64,000 nt of DNA from Diplolepis rosae (lineage: Eukaryota; Arthropoda; Insecta; Hymenoptera; Diplolepididae): NCBI GenBank assembly GCA_030998225.1, contig JAPYXD010000608.1, positions 1,518,501 through 1,582,500 on the forward strand. The letters are read 5' to 3'. The notes under the pieces were generated by a model that saw only the letters and a program-made list of their open reading frames with translations, was not told the DNA's origin and searched no databases. Position numbers and translations under genes: made by a program. This document shows, piece by piece, positions 21,825 to 34,752 of the stretch; the first letter of the stretch is position 1, and each line of letters opens with the position of its first letter.

Positions 21825-22670
21825 TAATAATAGGTTTTTTATTTATTTACATAAAAACAGAACCCCCAATCTTTCCTTTTCTAAGATATTTCGGTCGCTG
21901 TCCCTGAAGTGGCCTTTCTAGGTTGAGTGTAAGTTTGGTAGTAGCTCGTACTGCACCTTTTTACCATTTTATACAATATTTCAAACAGCTCTTCCAAAGC
22001 GTGAAGAGCCCAAGACATGGTACTGTCTATCGAATTTGCTAAGTCCCAATTTAGTACAGATTCGGAGTTCTACTCTTTTTTTAATGAAAAAAAAAATTTT
22101 AATCTAAAACTTCTGTCTTTATTCGATTTAATTTTACTTACTTTCAGTTTTAATTAAGATAGCTTTCGCTTTCTCGCTTTCACTCATTCCTTTATTCCAC
22201 GCATGTTCACATAAGTATCACCTGGCTTATGTCACTTGATCCCACTTTCTCTTATTCTTTCATTTTATTATTTCGCTCTACATTTCCATTGCGATCTCCT
22301 TTTCTCTTGCCCTTATTCTTCAATTCGTTGATTTCACTCTTACTGATCGCTACATTATTTTGCGGTCTGGCGGTTAAATGCCCACGCAGTTTCGCAAACG
22401 ATATTTATAAAAATTATATTTTCAATTTTCAGACAGAATTTATTAAGGCTCTTGAGAGAGTTTTACACAATGTAGTCCTGAGAATCATGTCCGATTTTGA
22501 GGATTCAATGTATTAGATAGATAAATTAATTGCTTTATTAAAAACCTGGTCTTAGGGACTTTATTATAAACATATTAAAGAGAAAAAAAAATTTAGAACG
22601 TTTTTATATTTTTATAAATTCTTGTAGATTCACCAAGTGCTTTTTAACCATCCTAAGATATCCAGGACTA
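21825..22670. other. Intron sequence, unidentified frames
   Basis: A plus-strand frame at 22229-22516 (95 codons, hydrophobic start) and a minus-strand reading around 22030-21840 with ERPLQGQRPKYLRKGKIGG look protein-like. Neither has start, splice or family support. Confidence 0.3.
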
Positions 22671-22673
22671 TTA

Positions 22674-22882
22674 ACCTACGAAAGAATAGTTGATCTTGTT
22701 AAATCTGGTTAGATCTAACTTCCCAGATCTAACCAGATCTTGATTTTGTCGAGATCTGACCAGATCTGATCAGATCTAAGTAAATTTGGTCAGATCTCCT
22801 TAGATCTACTTATCTAAGCAGATTTTGATTTGGGAAATTAGATCTAACCAGATCTAACAAGATCAACTTTTTTTTCGTGGGA
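22674..22882. mobile_element. Palindromic MITE built of AGATCT repeats
   Basis: The ends CCTACGAAAGAATAGTTGATCTTGTT and AACAAGATCAAC...TTTCGTGGG are inverted copies. The interior repeats AGATCTgAcCAGATCT and GTTAGATCT variants at least ten times, in both orientations. The element is about 210 bp. Confidence 0.75.
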
Positions 22883-22889
22883 ATTTCCT

Positions 22890-24635
22890 AAGAAAACGAG
22901 ATGCCCTTAACAATTAAAATGTAGCACTGAGCATCTTGAGGCAGCGAACTTGACATTCAGCTTCTCAAGTATTGATTTTGTGATTCTTTAACACGTATAT
23001 GGGCATTTTCACGAAGAGTGTCATTTTTCAATCAGCATGCTTTTATAGGAATATTGTATTTATGTTCAATATGTCACTTGATATACATAAAAATATACCT
23101 GAATATTTCCTAAATAAGAGACACTAGTGATTTTAAAGTCTTCCAAAACATTTTCAAACATGAAATGGAAATAGTGTTCTCAACACTGTTTTTCATCCTA
23201 AAATCTATATAAGGTGTGAAAGAAATATGAAACTCTTTAGATTGATCATTACTCTCCCTTTCTAACAGCTTCGCAGTTTTCATCAGACTGGCCAAAGAAA
23301 ATTGAATGCAAGAACCCAAAACCTAGAACCCAGCAGACTCAAATGAAACCATACCGAAAAACCCAGTATCCAACACCAAAAAAACTGAACGCTAGAACCC
23401 AAAATACAACACATACAGAAAATTTCGAAGTTGATTTGATTTGGTCGAATTGATCTCAACTGAAGAATTCATGGATTCTATGCATGAAAGTTAAAGCATT
23501 GAAAACACTAACTTAACATGAAAATCGATTTAAGCTTTACATTTTTGTTTAATCATCGTATTAATTTTTTTTATATCGAAGATTCTAGCCCAAGTCTGCA
23601 GTCAAAATTCTAACTTTTTCAAAAATAACGTACAGACGGCTATTGTGTTTGTGAACTTTTCTGAAAATCAGAAAAAGTAGGATCAAGTTTTTAGTCAACT
23701 ACTCGTCTTCATTTCTACTTGCTTAGTTTTTGCTTAATTTCAAATTATTTTTCATACTTTTTGGTTGCTCCAAAAAACTTGGCCATTTTAGAATTTTTCG
23801 TTGTGCGACTTGAAATAGCCGATTACAAGATGAGTCTTCGCTTTCTAGTAGTTTTAGCAATAGTCCATTTGAACTCACATGTATCGCTGCGTAAAATTGA
23901 ACGTGCATATGGAACACAATGAGTCGACTACTGGAAAGCTGTCACTTTGCTACGTTCAGGCGTTTGGAGCCATGTTTGGGCCTTTTTTTAATAAACTTTG
24001 CAACATTTTAGCCAAAAACCAAGATTGAAGTTCTGTTGTGCATGATTTATATTTTTAAAAGCCGTTTTCAAAATAAAAATCGGACCTCCTCTACGGCAAG
24101 CAGACATTTTAGAATTTATCGCATTAAATAAATTAAAGTGTCAATAGCGCGGAAAAGTATTATCTTAAAGTGTCTGTTTTTTTATACATTCGAAGAGCAT
24201 AAAGTCTGCTACTTTTCCACCAAACCTCAACCTAAAAAGTTAAAAATTAACTGAGATATTAATTTGTTTAACAAAAGCTAAATTTCCCGGTTTTTCCGAA
24301 TTTTCTCCGCTTCTAATTATACTATCGGATCGAGCGACGGCTCATTTTGTTCGCTATTCAATTGTCTGCAACTTTTCAATTAATGTCATTAAGATTGGAT
24401 AATTAACTTTAATGTTATAAACAAAAAACTAAAACAAGTGCGATTTTTTGGTCTTAAATGTTAATAACAAATGTATAAATCATATTTCGTTGACCAAAAC
24501 ATGACACAATTAGGTACTCTATGACCAACCTTTCTTCTGATGGCGCATTCCGTTTTCTGAAATAAATGATGTCATAACAAATTCCCTGTTGCTTGGACTA
24601 TATTGTGAATTTCTATGTCAAGATAAGAAACAGTA
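22890..24635. other. No gene recognised
   Basis: Long AT-rich intron segment with no supported exon or repeat family. A run of AACCCAGaACCnA-like short repeats at about 23300-23410 is probably a degraded simple repeat. Confidence 0.45.
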
Positions 24636-24639
24636 ATAA

Positions 24640-25036
24640 AAAAGCATACTTAAAAATCGCTAATACTGATATGCATCCTCAAAAAATACCTGTTCCATTT
24701 ATTGAACTATACAGAACTTTGATAAGATTTTTGTAAGGGAACAAACAATAACATAAGATTATTATACTCTAACATTACATATTGAATCTAGTTTAACAGA
24801 TCACATTTTTGACAGTTTTTTCAATCACACATCACAAATAAATAAATATGGTAAAACTCCTGATACCTTCAATAAGAACCGAGAAGAATTAATAATAGAA
24901 TTATTACGATTAGATCACTTGAACCACAAAGAAAGAGAATACGTCAAAACTTCAATTCAAAAACATTCTGACCGTTTTCATATTTTTGGCGAACCTTTAG
25001 ATGCAACAAATATTGAATATACTGTATATACATAAT
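24640..25036 (+). pseudogene. Gypsy pol fragment (protease-to-RT linker)
   Basis: The frame at about 24843-25030 reads KYGKTPDTFNKNREELIIEL, LRLDHLNHKEREYVKTSIQK and DRFHIFGEPLDATNIEY. The LLRLDHLNxxER...FHxxGExLxAT pattern is the segment just before the RT domain in Ty3/Gypsy pol. A weaker upstream part (about 24660-24720, KIANTDMHPQKIPVPFIEL) may be the end of the protease. The sequence is cut at 25037 by the adjoining mariner. Confidence 0.65.
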
Positions 25037-25037
25037 A

Positions 25038-25868
25038 TTAGGCGTACAACTTTGCTTCCGCCGTTTTTTCCGAAATTTCAGGCTTTATTCTAAAAAAGTG
25101 ATTACCTATTTATGATTCAAAGTACTGTCAATCACTAGCCACTACTCTTTTACATCTCGAAAAAATGATGCGTATTTTCAAGCGATCCACGAATTTATCA
25201 ATTTTTTGACTTCTTCAGAAGAGCGGTAATTCTAATGAGCCAGGCCGTGTGCCATCGATCGAAAAAAATGGTAGCCGGAAGGAGCAAGGTCTGTAGAGTA
25301 CGACGGGAGGGATAAGACCCTCCATTTCAGCGTTTCCAAGTATGTCTTGACCGATCTTGCGGAATGTGGTCGTTTTTCGCTCTTTGCTCAGCTCAAACGC
25401 ACCAATTGCGTTCGATACCGTTCTCCAGTGATAGTTTCGTTCGGTTTCAACAGCACATAATAAATAACATCAGCGTTTTCGAAGGTTTATGGCCTTCCTC
25501 CACGCGGACGGTCGTCAAGATCGAAATCACCGCCTTTGAAGCGACGGAACCAATCACGGCATGTTGTTTCACTTAGAGCAGCATCTACGTAAACTTTTTG
25601 GAGCTCTCGATGCGCTTCAGCCGCCGTTTTCTTCGAATGAAAGAAGAAAATCAACACTTTCTACAAATGACGATTATTTGATACAAAATCAGACATTTTC
25701 ACACAACCAAAAGTATATGACGCCGAAACAAAATCACTAATGTTTCAAAATGGTTTGTTTACCATATATCTAAGCTTGGTTCATGACGTTTTGGATAGGT
25801 CAAATGCGACCAGCACTTACTGCTAGAGCCATCTATTGACAAACAGCGGGAACTTAGTTGCGCACCTA
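25038..25868 (-). mobile_element. Mariner relic, internally deleted, TIRs retained
   Basis: The left end TTAGGCGTACAACTTTGCTT and, in reverse complement, the right end CTAGGTGCGCAACTAAGTTC form the TIR pair. The minus-strand product starts at 25695 (MSDFVSNN): KKTAAEAHRELQKVYVDAAL, CRDWFRRFKGGDFDLDDR. A jump removes the HTH 2 and first-Asp regions. The rest is VIYYVLLKPNETITGERYRT, STDLAPSGYHFF and AHGLAH, with at least six stops. In the final catalytic motif the usual APSDY reads APSGY, so the Asp is lost. Confidence 0.85.
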
Positions 25869-25870
25869 GT

Positions 25871-26316
25871 ATGTTTGTGATGATACCGATATTTATCTCG
25901 ACAACTTGGTGAATTTGTTTTGAGTAAAAAAAAGATAAAAGTGCTAGGTAGGATAATATTTTATATCATGTCAAACAATTCGATTTAAAGCGTGCAGTTG
26001 AATTTTTAAAGTTGAGGCATGAAAACTGCAAGACGATCAAAGGAAGTCTTTCAATTCAGTTTGCGAGACTTATTGATGACAGTACTCTCGAGATAAAACT
26101 GTTTTCAGGAAGTTTGATGTCAAAAAAAGTTAATTTATGATATTTACTGCAATTTTTTTAACAAAAAGAAAATATCGGAAACTTTGTGAAATGACGCAAA
26201 CTGTATAATATCAGGAATGAAAATTGTTTTTTACGTTGTAAAAGATTTCCTTTTTTATATTCAACACAAATTCACTAAGTTGTCGACATAATAAACATCG
26301 TTATCATCACGAACAT
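25871..26316. mobile_element. Inverted-repeat element abutting a mariner
   Basis: TGTTTGTGATGATACCGATA onward, with CGACAACTTGGTGAATTTGTT, at the left is mirrored by AAATTCACTAAGTTGTCGAC ... CGTTATCATCACGAACA at the right (arms about 55 bp). Between them is a protein-like frame, ILYHVKQFDLKRAVEFLKLR, HENCKTIKGSLSIQF (about 25960-26090), which may be a remnant of the parent gene. Family unknown. Confidence 0.6.
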
Positions 26317-26319
26317 AAT

Positions 26320-27680
26320 TATTTTTGCACCTATATTAATAATAAACTTTCTGAGTAGAATGAATTCCTTGTTTACTCTGAATAATGTGATTAAAAGTTC
26401 GATTGATTACTGAGAAAAAATTCCCAGGTACATTCTAAAATAAAAGACCCATCGCGCTTTCGAGCGCGTTCGGATCTGTTGACTGGTGACAGTGATTTAA
26501 CGCGCACAACTGTACAAAAAAATTCTTAACTTTAACAATTTTTTAGTACACCCCTTGATTAAATACTCAAAATTTGCGCAAGACTAGAGGCTACAATTTT
26601 GATTTTCTTCAGATTTTTAAAAAATGGAGTTTTTTGAAAAAATCAAATTGTTTGTAAAAAAAAATTTTCGTTATTAATTTTTTAGAATAAATTTTTGAAA
26701 GAAAATTTTTAGATAGACCATTCAAAGATGTGTATGTATGATTTTTTTATTATTCACCTTTGTTCGTTTCTCATGTTGCCCTATCGACTCTCAAAATTTA
26801 AAGCAAATCGGAGACATCAAGGTACAATTGCGGCCGATTTGACCTGTAACGTCCTATGTTCTAATCGTACAATTTATTTAGCATGGATATCATTGAAAAT
26901 AATCAGAAAACTATACAAAAGCAAAATAATTCTTATTCAGCTTTCTGTTATAAGCAAAGTAAAATTTTTATTTACATCTTGAAACATGCCCCACTATAAC
27001 AAATATAAAAATATGTAATTCACTACCAGCAATAGATTCAACAACGAAACCAGTAATACTGAACAATAGTATACTCCAAAAAGAAAACTCCAACCCTTAC
27101 TTTTTATTTTTTAAATCCCCAAAACTCTATTCTCATTATCTTAAAATAAATAGAAATACACCATTCAACATGACTCGACTTACAATATAAAGAGTTTTCG
27201 ACAAATCAAATAACAAAATGACCAAACGTACAAATTTACGAGACGCAAGTACCTATTGCTAATTCCAACCTCTGAATGAAAAATCACAAGCATGCTTATT
27301 CTAAAATTACTATATTTCATTTATCTGATGTTCAATTTTATTACTATTGATAAAACCGTAAAATACATTAATTCGTAACACCACGAACTACCCCTTACCT
27401 TTATTCCATCTCTCACATATCCCTTAAAAAGACTCCCTTATAATTTAACTCAACTCATTTGTTACTTTCCAAGAATTCTGATTCTTAACATCCTCTTTGC
27501 TTTATTCTAAATTCTATTTCTGTATCAATCTAAAAATTGATACAATTAATTCTATAAGTAATAAATTAGAGTCAACTAACAAAAAAACTAAGATTAATTG
27601 AAATTGTTTAGGTTAAGAACTAGAAGACAGAAGCTATCTATTAGATAATCCACTACAATAATTGTAATAAAATGGCATTA
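26320..27680. other. No gene recognised
   Basis: AT-rich intron sequence. No exon with matching phase, no repeats I could name. Confidence 0.45.
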
Positions 27681-27689
27681 AATACTGGT

Positions 27690-28320
27690 TTTTTGTTATC
27701 ACTTGAAGAAAACTTCTGCAGAATCGCATCAAATGCTTGTCGAAGCTTACAGTAAACACGTTCTTGGCAGAACACAGTGTTTTGAGTCGTTTAAAAAATT
27801 CAAAAGTGGTAATTTTTATGTGAGAAACGAAGATCGTGGAAAATGACCGAAAAAGTTCGAAGACTGGGATCAGAAGAGTGTTATCTATTATCAGCTGCTA
27901 AAACCTGGTGAAACTATCAACACGAATCGCTACCAACAGCAAATGATCGATTGAAATCGAACATTACAAGAAAAACGACCGGATTATCGAAGAAGGCAAC
28001 AAAAAGTCATTTTTCTTCACGATGCTGCCCCATCACACACAGCGAAACGGGTCAAGGAAACGATGGAGACGTTCAGATAGGAAATACTGGCGCAAGCTGC
28101 ATATTCTCCAGACTTGGCTCCGTCGGAATACCATCTGTTCGCATCACTGGGCCACGCTCTCGCTGAACAACGCTTCACTTCGTACGAAAATGTACGAGAA
28201 TGGCTGAATAACTGGTTTAAAAGACGAAGAGTTTTATTGGCGTGGCATTCATCACCTTCCAGAGAGGTGGGAAAAATGTGTAAATAGCAATGAAGATTAC
28301 TTTGAATAAAATATTTTTGA
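27690..28320 (+). mobile_element. Mariner relic (Mos1-like), internally deleted
   Basis: Readable blocks are KTSAESHQMLVEAYSKHVLG, FKKFKSGNF, then a jump after KKFED to WDQKSVIYYQLLKPGETINT, RYQQQ and VIFLHDAAPSHTAKRVKETM (the usual DNAPSH reads DAAPSH). Next are YSPDLAPSEYHLFASLGHAL, FTSYENVREWLNNWFK, and a C-terminus FYWRGIHHLPERWEKC. HTH 2 and the first Asp region are deleted. It lies immediately beside the next mariner, in the opposite orientation. Confidence 0.8.
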
Positions 28321-28383
28321 TCATTTTTATGCAACAGACGTGTAACTTTTACAAAAAAATTCCGGTTTCATATTTCGAGACCT

Positions 28384-29641
28384 GATATAACTTAATTCGT
28401 GCGGTTTTTTTTTCAAAATTTGAACGTTTATTTAAGAAAAACATGTACAATAGTATTATTCAAAGTATTGCCCATCTGAAGCTATGACTTTTTCCCATCT
28501 TTCTGTCAATTTGTGGATTCCATCCCAAAAGAACTGCGCCGGCTTGGCGGCCAAGAATGAATCAAGCCAATTTTTGATAAACTGTTCTGATGTGAACGAT
28601 ATTCCAGTGAGAGCGTTCTGCATCGACCGAAACAAATGGTAGTCAGAAGGGGCAAGGTCTCGGCTATAAGGAGGGTGGGGTAAAACTTCCCATCCACTGT
28701 TTTCCAAATAGTTCTTAACCTGAATAGCAACATGGGGCAGAGCGTTGTCATGATGGAAAATTATTGCCTCTTGTCTGGTAGCATATTCCGGGCGTTTTTC
28801 GGCTATTGCTCTCTTCAAGCGGATTAATTTTGTTGGATAGCGTTCTCCATTGATGGTTTCACCCGGTTTTAGCAGCTCATAATACAGCACACCCTTCTGA
28901 TCCTACCAAATACCTTCGCGCCATGGATATTCGGCTTTGCCGTTAATTTGGCTGCTTGGCCGGGTTTCACATATGATTTTTTGCGCTTGGGGTTGTCGTC
29001 ATGGATCCATTTTTCATCACCAATAACAATCCGATGCAAAAATGAATTCTTTTTGTGGCGTTCCAGCAGCATTTTGGACCTGCAAAACTGCCTTTCAACG
29101 TCTCTCGGCTTGAGTTAATGTGGAACCCAATTTCCTTGCTTTTGGATGTACCCGGCTGCTTTTAAACGCTTTGAAATGGCTGCTTGAGTGACTCCCAAAG
29201 ATTCTGCGAGCGCTTCTTGTGTTTGGAAACAATCTTCATCGAGTAATGCTTCCAGTTCTTCATCTTCGAACTTTTTTGGCTGCCCAGGACGTTCTTCGTC
29301 TTCCAAGCCTAAATCACCACTTTTAAATCGTGCAAACCACTTTTGGCACGCTCGCTCTGCTAGAGCATGTTCACCATAAATTTCCACCAAAATACGATGA
29401 CTTTCGGCAGCAGTTTTCTTCATATTAAAGTGATGAAGAAGAACTCCCCGCGAAAATACTTTTTCAGGCACAAAGTTTGACATATTTGAGTGAAAAACAA
29501 TTATTGTTGTTTACGCTTCAAATGAATGACGTATACTGAAAAAGACGCACAATGACAGTAGCTTTCCAACGCATGTTCGGAATATTGGAAAGATGGAATA
29601 ATAATCACGTTACGCCATCTCTTAGCAAACCGCACGAATTA
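28384..29641 (-). mobile_element. Mauritiana-type mariner, copy 2, full length but broken
   Basis: About 1.26 kb with ATAACTTAATTCGTGCGG at the left and CCGCACGAATTAT at the right. The minus-strand gene starts at 29483 (MSNFVPEK) and reads to 29115, where a Glu codon has become TAA after NWVPH. It resumes at 29072, shifts frame at about 28890-28900, then continues YELLKPGETINGERYPT, IIFHHDNALPHVAIQV, SRDLAPSDYHLF and ends ASDGQYFE at 28456. All three catalytic Asp positions (GDEKW, HHDNA, PSDY) remain, so only the stop and frameshift separate it from an intact frame. Best copy of the family here. Confidence 0.93.
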
Positions 29642-29649
29642 TATTAATG

Positions 29650-30640
29650 TTAAGTAAATTTGTGAATAATGAGACTCAAAAATTACAAGGAAATATTTAT
29701 TCAGACGACTTGAATAATATATAATATAATATAATAATATCATAAAATTATATCGAGTCATATAAAGCTATATAAAAAAATTGCCTACTTATCGGGCACA
29801 TTCTCATTCGCTCGCTTCGGGCGCAGCTCGCTAATTCGAGCGCGACAAGTTTATGACAAGTTTATCGTAACTTCATTATGAAGGCGCTCAATTAATGCAA
29901 AATCCGCGCTATAATCATATATTTTAAAAAATCTGTCTACTTTGCGGGCACATTCTCATCGCGCGCTTGGCGCACAGCTTACTTTGCTAGCAATTTAAGC
30001 AATTTAAGCAATTTGAGAATATGTTCATTTCAATTCCGACCAAGAAAGTATATCAAAAATTTATAATGATATCAAATTCACAAAATAATCTATTCTTTGA
30101 TATACTCCTTAGCCATTTCGAACATAATCATTTTATCCCCATGATCAAACTTAATGGGCAATGGAATCAACTGAAGACAAAACCATTAAAAATAAAATTT
30201 ATAAAACAAGGAAGTTGCTTTTTGAAATTATATTACTCAGCAAAAACCAATATCCGTGTTCTCATCCCAACTGGACATACTCAATAAGTGATATAGCTGA
30301 GATGTAACTGTATTTGATTTGGATCGATTACCTAAAATCTTAACGCATACTTTGTAAAAGGTAAAGACTGAACGCAGACACAAAATGATAACGTCAATTG
30401 TTTAACATTGCTTAAGAGGAATAAAATAAATAGAATAATAAAAAGGCAATAACAGAAATCAATTTTGGAGACTCACAAGAGGGCAACTACTAGATGAAGT
30501 CAGAAACCAGACTGGAACCTTCACACACACTAAAAACGATGACATGAATCGTTTCACATAGATGGATTGACAGGAATCTCACCTAGGGAAGAGGGAACCG
30601 AACAAACAAAGAAGTTGAATTAATTAATAATTAAATCACC
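29650..30640. other. No gene; short duplicated segment
   Basis: Two diverged copies of GCGGGCACATTCTCATcGCg/GGGCGCAGCTCG lie about 165 bp apart (about 29789 and 29949), suggesting a small tandem duplication. An 88-codon frame at 30021-30287 is unrecognised. Confidence 0.4.
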
Positions 30641-31068
30641 TGTTGCTCTCAATTATTAACTCGTCGAAAATGTCGGTAATAAAGGTAAGCGGTGTGAGCT
30701 GGTAGCAGGTAGATTTTGAATATTTCTATTGCGCTTGCATTTTGACTTATAGTGAATTCGGTTGAATTGTGTGGTGTGCAAGTATAGCACCTCGCCACGA
30801 GAATTCCGGGGCGGCAGACTCTGGGTCAGATCAGTTGTAAAAGTTAAATTAAATTCAATGTCCTCAGGTATAATTGGCTCGAACCCGCAAGGTTGTCTTA
30901 AGGGCACGGGTTCTAACGCCCACCAACGCGGTATTTGGTGGTTCTTCTAGCTACAGTTACGAAGGTGCAGGGTGACCCGTCACGGGCGTGCTGGTTAATT
31001 AATAGTAGGTTTTCGTAATTATCAAACTGTGGTTATTTCTAAGTAAATAACCTGGCGCCCAACGCTTC
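30640..31068 (+). mobile_element. Possible LTR end and primer-binding site
   Basis: At 31053-31065 the sequence TGGCGCCCAACGC matches the first 12-13 bases of a tRNA-Lys-type primer-binding site. It is preceded by a moderately GC-rich block with AATAAA-like and gene-free sequence, which could be an LTR ending near 31051. No second LTR or gag frame follows. The LTR start is not resolved. Confidence 0.4.
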
Positions 31069-31069
31069 A

Positions 31070-33950
31070 TACCAGCCGAGGTTTATTTCGAGCTCGAGAA
31101 ATTTCATCTGGTCGGGCTAGGTTACCCGGGGTAAAATGTTATACCCCGAACTAGGTAAATAAATCTCCTATTAATAAATATTGTCAATTGAATCTGAGAT
31201 TTCCAATATTAGAGTATTTTAATTTATGGAAGAATAACCTAACCTCACCTTCCTTTATTAAATAAGTAAAAATAAGGTTACAATACCTATAAAATTTCTT
31301 TGTACTTTACTAATATGTAGATTATCCTTATTCCTACCAAAACTCTAAGGAAACAAGAGTGAGGGGAAGAGCACTCTGTTTTGTGTATATTTTGGTGATT
31401 TAGGCTGGATGTATTTAATTGGCCGTATTTTTCTTAACAAAAGTACTTTTATTCCTAAAACACGATTACTTGCGCACACCTTGCCCTTTTTCTTTGAATG
31501 ATTTATAAATGAAGGGAGGATCTCTGCAAGCTGTTTTTAACTAAAAAAGTCAACTTACTTTCGATGAAAGTTATTTTCTTTACTGGATTCTTCCTTAGAA
31601 TATCGTAGCTCTCGCCGATTTTATTGGAAACAATTCTCTTTTCTGTTCCTCTTTTTCCTCCCTTGCCAAGCCTCCTACAAACAGGAATATCAACTTCCGA
31701 AAGGAAAACAAATAAGAGAAAAAGAAGGGAAAAGGGAGCTTTACGTCCACTCGTCGCGATTCCTTGACGCATCCCGAACAAAACTATTGTTTTTATCTTA
31801 CAAAGTATAATGCACTTGAGAGTCAATTTTTAAGAACCGACTCATTACGAAATAGCTCGCTTCCCGACTACCATTGATTCCGAAATTAGTTCATGTCTTA
31901 TGCTCGTGAGCAATGCGTTTAATAATGGGGAATTATGATGATCTCTGGTCGCGTTGAATTGGGTTAAGTCGTTTTCTTTCTTTGCGTGCGTCGGTGTACT
32001 TGTATCGTGAGCAGTGGCCAGCGGCAAATGCTGTTTGACACATTTATGATTCTTTAAATTTTGCAGGGCTCTGCTGAAGACAGGTAAGAATGATTACAGT
32101 CGTATTTGAGCTCGAATCGCCACTTCTTTCCAATCACATTTCATTTACTATAAGGGAAAGCGAGCCCACAGCCATTGTCATCCAGCGACCCTACCTTAGT
32201 AGTAGTAACACATAGTGTTATTATAGATAGTCATTATTTATTACTTATCACATACAAGATACTTGTACAAAATCGTCAGGCTTCCTGAAATTCGTATTTT
32301 AATTGTTTACACAAAACCATATGAATCCCGTGATTAAGAGAGACAGTGATTGTATAGTATATTAGAGTATTAGAGTTTTATTAGATAAAAAAAATCGATT
32401 TTTTTTACGTAAAAATGTTCCTTAGTATCATAGAAATACTGCCCTAAAATTTTATTGAGAAATTCGAAATAGAAAGAATGTTATAGCTGTATTTATAATG
32501 GTATCCACGTAAGACAAAACTGTTTGTAAAAACTTTAAACGCGTTTATCTCAAAACCACGTTTTTCGACCTAACGGAAGTGATTTAAGACGTTCTAATTG
32601 ACCAATCGTTACCAAATTTGGCACAAATGTGTATCAGGGTTGTGTGCAAAAAGTGAACCACAATCGTCAAAAAATATTAATAATTGCTCGTTTACATAAT
32701 AATTTGTGCCAAAAAATTTGAAAAAATTCAGAACTTTTTAGTTTTCCATTATTATTAAATGATCGTGGTTCATTATATGCAGAAATCGGTACAGATTAAG
32801 AATATGTGAGGTTTTTAAAAAAAAATTTTTACCTAACTACAATACTTTTTTAATCCCCGTTTCGTTAACGAAATTGAGTTTAACTTTTTTTTGTTTACCA
32901 TATCGTCCTAAGTAATATTGTATATATTTGAGCCGTGAAAATCGGTTGAGCCAATTTTGATAAAACTTAATTATTTAATAACTTTGGTGTAAGAATTTCT
33001 TTGAACTCAGCACGGGATAAACTAGTCTCATAATTGTAAAAACTTATTCTTTAAATATGAACCAAATCCAAGCGTGGGCAGCTTATCCATGCTTATTCGG
33101 CTAGGCTCTTTACACCGTTTTTCAATGGTATCGACACTAATACGAAATCATGTCCTATTCGTCAGGATACGCACTGGGATTTAACACTGATACGTAATCA
33201 TACACTATTTTTTGTGTTAATGTCAACTATCATAATAAATTTTATTGAATGGAATATTCATTTTAATATCATTGTGTATAACAGAAATCTTATCGATTCG
33301 AGAGAAAATTACCTCTCCATATAGAAATGTGTCTTCTTAGTATCTATCATCACTTTCTGCAGAACTGTAGCTCGCGTTAAAAACTGCCACTCTAAATCCC
33401 CTTTAACGAAGGTTTAGCAAAACACCGCATAAGATACAGGCGCTTGCGGATTTGAAAGTCATCGACCTTATTGCAGGAAGAACGTCAAGGACGCAAAATG
33501 TCTAAGAAAGCTTGGAATCATGTTTTTATAAACAGTAACTATTTTATCCTCGTTGACGACTGATTACGTTAAAAATTCAATCTGTTACTCTGGGAATCTA
33601 TTCCATCTGTAAATTAGCGTCATGAATTTTTCTTACAATAAATTAAAGATAGGTTCTCGCTAGCAAAACAATATTTATATTCAAACCTTTAATACTATCA
33701 TTTTTTTTTCTAGGACTAGCGGTAGTGATAAACATACATTCACAAACAGATACTAAGATTTTTAAAATTGAGTAGGTTACCACTTTCTGAAATTTTTTTG
33801 AAATTAATTTTGTATTATTTCTGTCCACCGCACCGCTGAGGAATAGATAACTTCATCAAAATCCTTCCAATTTATTCTTATATCAGCACTTTTCATAACA
33901 GGAAAATTCTTATTCTCGATCTCAAATTCTGTATGATTTGTTTTTTTCAG
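31070..33950. other. Intron sequence, no supported gene
   Basis: Mostly AT-rich. Minus-strand frames at 31503-31826 and 31845-32027 are unrecognised. A short splice-flanked block at 32067-32083 is discussed as a candidate microexon. The region ends in GATTTGTTTTTTTCAG, the acceptor of the next exon. Confidence 0.45.
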
Positions 33951-34247
33951 AGGTAATGACCACCTCTTGCAACGACATATGCACTGCTTACGAAGCTCTC
34001 GACCAAGTAGACAGTCCTTAGATCTTATGGATAGTTTATCATCTGGAGAAGATGATGATGATGACGGATTTGAACTCCTGACAGCAGAAAATCTATTCTC
34101 CACACTTTTATCAAGAGTTAGAAGTCTCACGCAAAAATTAAACGTTCAAGAAAATAAACCTAATGTTTTTTCAAACTACAGACTACTTGATCGATATGGC
34201 ACTAATTCATCTGAAGCTTTTTTGAATATGCATGAGCCTTTATCCAG
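33951..34247 (+). CDS. Host gene, internal exon 4 of 5 seen
   Basis: The 297 bp exon has acceptor TTTTTTTCAG and donor GTATAT. It completes the split Arg codon from the previous exon (phase 2 in and out). It begins GNDHLLQRHMHCLRSSRPSR. It contains SLDLMDSLSSGEDDDDDGFE, an acidic Ser/Asp run, then LLTAENLFSTLLSRVRSLTQ, a hydrophobic-heptad segment that could form a short amphipathic helix or coiled coil. The helix-forming stretch is the part most likely to be a conserved binding module. ATG is internal. Confidence 0.87.
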
Positions 34248-34249
34248 GT

Positions 34250-34750
34250 ATATAGCTATATTATATTCAGAAATAATTTTAATAAAATATTATTAGTTAT
34301 TATTTATTAAATTTGCACCTTATATTGACTCTTAAATCTTTAAATACTGGTATATTGTTGGAAAAAATTGGCTTTAGGGACCATCTTTGATTAAGTCGAA
34401 AGTAATCAGACATTCCGGTTCAGATAGAAGCTCTGGTCAGTGTTTTTACTACTTTAAATTTGAAAAGACGTAGCTTTTTTACATGATAAATTAAACATGT
34501 ATGTAAAAATTAATGGTTCAAATATAAAAAACATAATTATTGTACTTAATTTTGTAAGCAGACTTATATCAAAGAGTGTCTTGATGTAAAACACCACTAA
34601 AATCATAGTTTTCAAAAAATTGGAAATATTTTTCGACGTAATATTTTTTACATGGAAAGTAGGACATATAGGTGTAAAATTCATGAGTTATATTTTTTTG
34701 AATAAATACTTTGTAGAACTGGAAAACGTGACATATTACAATTTAATACA
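34250..34750. other. No gene recognised
   Basis: AT-rich intron start before a Tc1-like insertion. Confidence 0.4.
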
Positions 34751-34752
34751 TA

